Shown one piece after another: positions 60,519-64,000 of a stretch of 64,000 nucleotides of DNA. The stretch covers positions 1 to 64,000 of the forward strand of contig JAUXRI010000138.1 in the NCBI GenBank assembly GCA_030681895.1, read 5' to 3'. Under the pieces are notes generated by a model. That model was not told where the DNA came from. It saw only the letters and a list, made by a program, of their open reading frames with translations, and searched no databases. Numbering within the stretch: the first letter of the stretch is position 1; each line of letters starts with the position of its first letter. The DNA is from Myxococcales bacterium. Lineage in GTDB: Bacteria > Myxococcota > Myxococcia > Myxococcales > Myxococcaceae. The translations under genes and the position numbers were made by a program.

Positions 60519-61250
60519 GTGCGAGGTCTCGTCGTCGCGGTGGTGGCAGCGTGGAGCAGTGGCTGTGCGTTGGGTGCCGGCGCCCTGACGGCCGCGGGCC
60601 GCACGGCGCTGGTCGAGAACTCCGGGGGTGATCGAGGCAGCGTCGCGGTCGGCGCCTACGCCGGCGTCATGCCCTCAGCGAGCTTCACCTTCGTCGAGGG
60701 GCTCGCGTCGGGGAGCGCGCTCAGCTGGAGCGCACAGGTCGGCGCCAACCTGTACGTCAACGGCCTCGGTGGCACGCTCGAGTACCAACACCGGTGGGAC
60801 CGGGTGAACTGGCAAGGCGCGTTCAGTGGCGGCTCGCAGCTGCACGGCCTGATGGCGTACTTCAGCGTCTCACCGGGCGTGGTGAGCTTCGACGTCGGAG
60901 CCGGGGCGCTCTTCGGAGGCAAGTTCGCGTTGCTGGGCTCTTGCGGCACGTTCTTGCGGGACTGCGAGGGCGGCTTCGTAGGTGACGCATGGGGGCCGCG
61001 CTTCGCCGCACGCATCAACCTGAGCATGTTCGGACCGTCGTCGTTCTGGGGGCTGCTGTTCGGCTCCACGCGCGACCCGAAGACAGGTCTGGTGACGGTG
61101 ACGAGCAGCGAAGGGCCCATTCTGCCCATCACCAGCTCGTTGCGGCTCGAGGTTGGCTACCACCGGCTCACGGTGAATGGGCCAGTCGAGCTCCCGAAGG
61201 CCGTCGGAGCGCTCAACCTCGGCGTCCAGCTCTTGTTGGGGTTTCTCTGA
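60519..61250 (+). CDS. Outer-membrane beta-barrel-like lipoprotein
   Basis: GTG 60519 starts a 243-aa protein with signal VVAVVAAWSSGC (Cys16 as possible lipid site). The rest shows alternating hydrophobic strands with aromatic ends (YVNGLGGTLEYQHRWD, GLMAYFSVSPGVVSFDVGAGALF, SLRLEVGYHRLTV) and ends in a hydrophobic residue, LLGFL, compatible with barrel insertion. The family is not recognised. Its stop shares one base with the next ATG (TGATG). Confidence 0.7.
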   Translation: MRGLVVAVVAAWSSGCALGAGALTAAGRTALVENSGGDRGSVAVGAYAGVMPSASFTFVEGLASGSALSWSAQVGANLYVNGLGGTLEYQHRWDRVNWQGAFSGGSQLHGLMAYFSVSPGVVSFDVGAGALFGGKFALLGSCGTFLRDCEGGFVGDAWGPRFAARINLSMFGPSSFWGLLFGSTRDPKTGLVTVTSSEGPILPITSSLRLEVGYHRLTVNGPVELPKAVGALNLGVQLLLGFL

Positions 61251-63802
61251 TGACGAAGCCCTTCTTCATCTTCGTCGTCGCGCTCGCCTCGTCGTGTGAG
61301 GCCCCGCAACTCGAGGCGCCGCAGTCACCGACGCGCTGCGCGTTTCGCTCCGAAGACTACCCCTCGCGGTTCTCGCCGCTCGAGCTCGGGCGGCAGACCG
61401 ACGGCGACTTCGTGCCTTTTCGCACCGGTGACGACGTCGAGATTGCGCCGTGGTCGGTCGAGGGCTCGGTGGGGCGCTGGTACTTTCAAGACGTCTTCGT
61501 GCGCCTCTCGCCGCCGAGCGACGTCGGCCCGACGGTGTGCGCGCAGGTGGTGGGCGATCTCGGAGACGGGGTCTCGAACGACCAGGGCGTGCTGCTGTCA
61601 CGCGCGCGCGACGGCGGCTACGTGGGCGGCCCTGTGCCGTTCAGTGCGGAGCTCGCCCACAACGACCAGAACCGCTTCGCCGAAGTCCTCGACGGGAGCG
61701 TGGCGTTCAGCGGCGAGGTGCTCATCGGCAACGCGAGCCAGATCGTCGGCGGGTTTCTCGAGGGCATCTCGCTCAGGCGTGTCAACCACGAGGGCTTCCT
61801 CAGCAGGCGGAAGCCAACGCTGCTTCCTGCGGTCGATGCCGGCCCCATCGGAGGCGGCGTGCTCGAGCTCGGCCTCTCGGTCATCACCGTGCGGCCTGGC
61901 GAAGACGTGCGCGTGCTGATGAGCCTCACCGGCGACCGCTTCGGCGAGACGGTCACGCTCACCGCTGACCCGTTGCCGCCCGGCGTGACGCTCACCTTCC
62001 CTGCCACGCTGCCGCCCACGGTGAACCAGTTGACCGCGCGCCTCTCGGTCTCGGCGAGCGTGGGGCCGATGTCGATTCCGCTGCGGCTCGTGGCGCAGGG
62101 CACCGCGACCCGTGGCGAGCGCGACAGCGTCATCAACGTCGTCCCCGCGATGGAGCGGGAAGTGTCGCTCACCGTGTTCGGCCCCGACGCGCCGGTGCCG
62201 CTGGGCTCGACGGCGACCGCCGAGGTGCACCTCGCGCCGCTGGGTGGCTTCTCTGGGCCCGTGACGCTGGTGGCCGAGGCGCCGTTCGAGCTCGACGTCA
62301 TCTTGCCCACCACGCCGGTGATGCTCACCGGGCCGATGAACGTCACCGTGCAGGTGCGTGCGAAGAGCTCGACGCCGACGCTCGCGCGCCTCTACGCCGT
62401 GTCGAAGCGCGACGTCTGGGGCGGCGCCGAGCTCGCGGTCACCCCGACCACTCCGCTCAGCTCGTACGTCGAGCTGCTGCCGGGTTTCTCCGACCGCCGA
62501 GTCCTCACGCTGGGCGAGGTGTTGACGTGGCAGGTGACGACGTCTTCCTCGAGCGGCGAGCCGACGCTGGTGGTGACGGGCGCTCCGCCGGCGTGCGTGG
62601 TGAACGTGCCGAGCACCGGCCGCAATCGCCTGATGACGGTGCGCTGTGATGGCGGGGTACCGGCGACGGCGGCGAGTTTGAGCGCGGTGGCGAGCGCTGG
62701 CACGGCGACCGAGCGCGCGAGCTGGACGCTCCTGATTCCCGGCCCGAGCCCCGGCCTCGAGTCCTTCGGGGTCGCGCCCGAGCCGAGACCGCAGACCCTC
62801 GATGAAGAGTGGCCGCAGGTCGCGGGCACCACCAACGGGCGCTTCGTGCTCACCACCGGGTCCAATGACTTCGGCCCTTCGCTCGTGAGCTTCGATGGTG
62901 GCTTCGGCGCCGTCACGCGTGAGACGGCAGACAGCGTGCGAGTGGTGACAGTGGGCCAGGCCGCAACCGCGCGCGTCGTGTCCGTCACCAGGGCGGCGGC
63001 GGGGCGGCTCTTCGTGGGCAGCGCCTCGGCCGGTGGGCCCACCAACGCCCGCGGCCCCTTCGACGCCGACGGGCACCTCGACGGCACGGTGTGGGCGGCG
63101 ACGGGCAGCTCCACCGGCGCCTGGCTCGGTCACTTCAGTGGCACGACGTGGGTCGACGACAGCGCGGCGTTGCCAGCGCTCCCCGGGCTCACCGACCTCG
63201 CGCTCGCCGTGAAGGATCTGCAGACGGTGTTGGTGACGGCCGAGCCGCAGGTGGTGGTGCGCCGACTGCAGGCTGGCACGTGGACGACCTTGCCAGCGTT
63301 TCCCGCGTCGGTGGTCGCGGTGCCGCACACCGTTCGCACCACGGGGCGGCGGGTGCTCGACGTCGTCATCGACGGAACGGGAGTCCCGGTCGTGGCGCTG
63401 ATCACTCCGGCTGATCAGCTCGAGGTGTACCGGCTCGAGAGCGGCGTCTGGGCCCGGCTCCCGGGAATCACCCAGACCCCGGGCCTGATTCCGCTGTCGC
63501 TCTCGATGTCGGTGAACTCCCTCTCGGCAGAGCCCACCGCGCGCCTCACGCTGGTGTGGCACGAAGCGACGCAGGCCTTCGCGCTGCGCTCGGGTGCCCG
63601 CGTGCTGCCCGGCCTCGCAGCGCAGTCGAAGCTGCGCCTCATGCGGCTCACGATGACCGGCTTCGTTGAGCTGGCCATTCCGGGCCTCGACACGACTGGC
63701 GGCGCGCCGGAGCACCCCCACGTCGCCTTCGACCGGGACGGTCGCCCGTACGTCTCGTTCGCGGAGAACGGCCGGGTCTTCGTGCAGCGAGCGGTGCCCT
63801 GA
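61250..63802 (+). CDS. Large Ig-like / beta-rich lipoprotein
   Basis: The TGATG overlap fixes the start at ATG 61250; a longer frame begins inside the previous gene and is rejected. The 850-aa protein has a lipoprotein signal (IFVVALASSC, Cys16). From about 205 to 500 it shows repeated Ig/Big-like sandwich sequences (VSLTVFGPDAPVPLGSTATAEV, VQVRAKSSTP), then a propeller-like region (about 520-850) with VFVQRAV at its end. No catalytic motif. It follows the barrel-like gene and probably works with it at the outer surface (inference). Confidence 0.85.
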   Translation: MTKPFFIFVVALASSCEAPQLEAPQSPTRCAFRSEDYPSRFSPLELGRQTDGDFVPFRTGDDVEIAPWSVEGSVGRWYFQDVFVRLSPPSDVGPTVCAQVVGDLGDGVSNDQGVLLSRARDGGYVGGPVPFSAELAHNDQNRFAEVLDGSVAFSGEVLIGNASQIVGGFLEGISLRRVNHEGFLSRRKPTLLPAVDAGPIGGGVLELGLSVITVRPGEDVRVLMSLTGDRFGETVTLTADPLPPGVTLTFPATLPPTVNQLTARLSVSASVGPMSIPLRLVAQGTATRGERDSVINVVPAMEREVSLTVFGPDAPVPLGSTATAEVHLAPLGGFSGPVTLVAEAPFELDVILPTTPVMLTGPMNVTVQVRAKSSTPTLARLYAVSKRDVWGGAELAVTPTTPLSSYVELLPGFSDRRVLTLGEVLTWQVTTSSSSGEPTLVVTGAPPACVVNVPSTGRNRLMTVRCDGGVPATAASLSAVASAGTATERASWTLLIPGPSPGLESFGVAPEPRPQTLDEEWPQVAGTTNGRFVLTTGSNDFGPSLVSFDGGFGAVTRETADSVRVVTVGQAATARVVSVTRAAAGRLFVGSASAGGPTNARGPFDADGHLDGTVWAATGSSTGAWLGHFSGTTWVDDSAALPALPGLTDLALAVKDLQTVLVTAEPQVVVRRLQAGTWTTLPAFPASVVAVPHTVRTTGRRVLDVVIDGTGVPVVALITPADQLEVYRLESGVWARLPGITQTPGLIPLSLSMSVNSLSAEPTARLTLVWHEATQAFALRSGARVLPGLAAQSKLRLMRLTMTGFVELAIPGLDTTGGAPEHPHVAFDRDGRPYVSFAENGRVFVQRAVP

Positions 63803-63871
63803 CGTCGCGACGGTTGGAGTGCCCCGAGGCGAGAGGCACCGAGCGCTCATGAGGCCGTGTAGAATCAGCTC

Positions 63872-63970
63872 ATGGAGCAAACTCTCACCGTCGGGCTGTG
63901 CCTCTCGCCGGCCGACCGACGGCACCTGGACGAGGCCAGGCTGAAGGCCTTCGGGAGCCGAGTGAGCTGA
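63872..63970 (+). CDS. Possible 32-aa small protein at right edge
   Basis: ATG 63872 to TGA 63970 encodes MEQTLTVGLCLSPADRR and 15 further residues with an acidic-basic helix. The stop shares its last base with ATG 63970 (TGATG), the same junction type used by real gene pairs in this window. No ribosome site is clear, so it may be only a leader ORF. Confidence 0.35.
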   Translation: MEQTLTVGLCLSPADRRHLDEARLKAFGSRVS

Positions 63971-64000
63971 TGCCCGGTCCCTTGCGTTGGCTCCGGCGCT
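63970..64000 (+). CDS. Start of a further gene (cut by window edge)
   Basis: The TGATG junction with the preceding small ORF opens a frame MPGPLRWLRR that runs off the window. Basic residues at the start could be the beginning of a signal sequence. Too short to identify. Confidence 0.3.
   Translation, partial: MPGPLRWLRR

Noticed and set aside
60989-61249. N-terminal extension of the Ig-like lipoprotein gene
   Set aside because: Lies inside the barrel-like gene in another frame; ATG 61250 gives a lipoprotein signal and TGATG coupling.
61598-63925. A 775-codon minus-strand frame
   Set aside because: Shadow of the Ig-like lipoprotein gene, Arg/His-rich and motif-free.
1-64000. CRISPR arrays, tRNA or rRNA genes
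   Set aside because: No regularly spaced short repeats and no tRNA- or rRNA-like sequence was noticed by eye on either strand; a covariance-model scan would be decisive.

Overview
The window reads as chromosomal DNA of a high-GC myxobacterium (phylum Myxococcota). The evidence is a eukaryote-like Ser/Thr kinase, many predicted lipoproteins with Asp/Ala/Gly 'DGG/DAG' linkers behind the lipobox, MopE-type Cys/Asp repeats, and one protein (59067-60344) that ends in a MYXO-CTERM-like Gly-Cys-Gly-Cys / hydrophobic / poly-Arg tail. I see no rRNA, tRNA, CRISPR array, transposase or phage integration signature. About 47 protein genes are called. More than half carry a Sec, Tat or lipoprotein signal, so this is largely a cell-surface region.

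Layout. 1-10.6 kb holds mostly recognisable enzymes and regulators: a kinase (cut by the window edge), a hybrid histidine kinase, a metallophosphoesterase, a SulP transporter, an exported unknown, a TetR regulator upstream of a molybdopterin oxidoreductase, and a divergent cytochrome P450. 10.6-18.2 kb is minus-strand and rich in surface proteins. It includes a tightly coupled five-gene operon (16732 down to 11308): GH71/99-like barrel, beta-propeller lipoprotein, VWA plus thrombospondin-3 protein, small lipoprotein, TIGR02996 protein. 18.8-26.9 kb has two cell-wall-type proteins without signal peptides (LysM and YkuD), a YehS homologue, a GT39 glycosyltransferase, an ECF sigma/anti-sigma pair with a degenerate tandem duplication beside it, and a YHYH-HupE pair. 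27.0-31.5 kb is a three-gene operon of two CxxCH proteins and a Tat-exported DUF1501 protein.

31.7-46.9 kb is the most unusual part: four plus-strand genes encoding a 2063-aa SpvB/FG-GAP/Rhs protein, a small Cys-rich lipoprotein, a 1903-aa lipoprotein and an 889-aa Cys-rich lipoprotein. The domain order of the Rhs protein matches the B-C part of Tc toxins. The 1903-aa protein ends in a helical / hydrophobic hairpin / helical / beta arrangement that resembles the C-terminal part of TcA. I infer a surface-anchored, Tc-like cassette; this is not proven.

47-64 kb carries further exported proteins (VWA, MopE/Gly-rich, beta-propeller, DUF4344 metallopeptidase, lamin-tail plus MYXO-CTERM) with a tandem-FHA protein and a sterol-desaturase-family enzyme. 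Stop/start overlaps of the type GTGA or TGATG recur throughout and settle several start sites.
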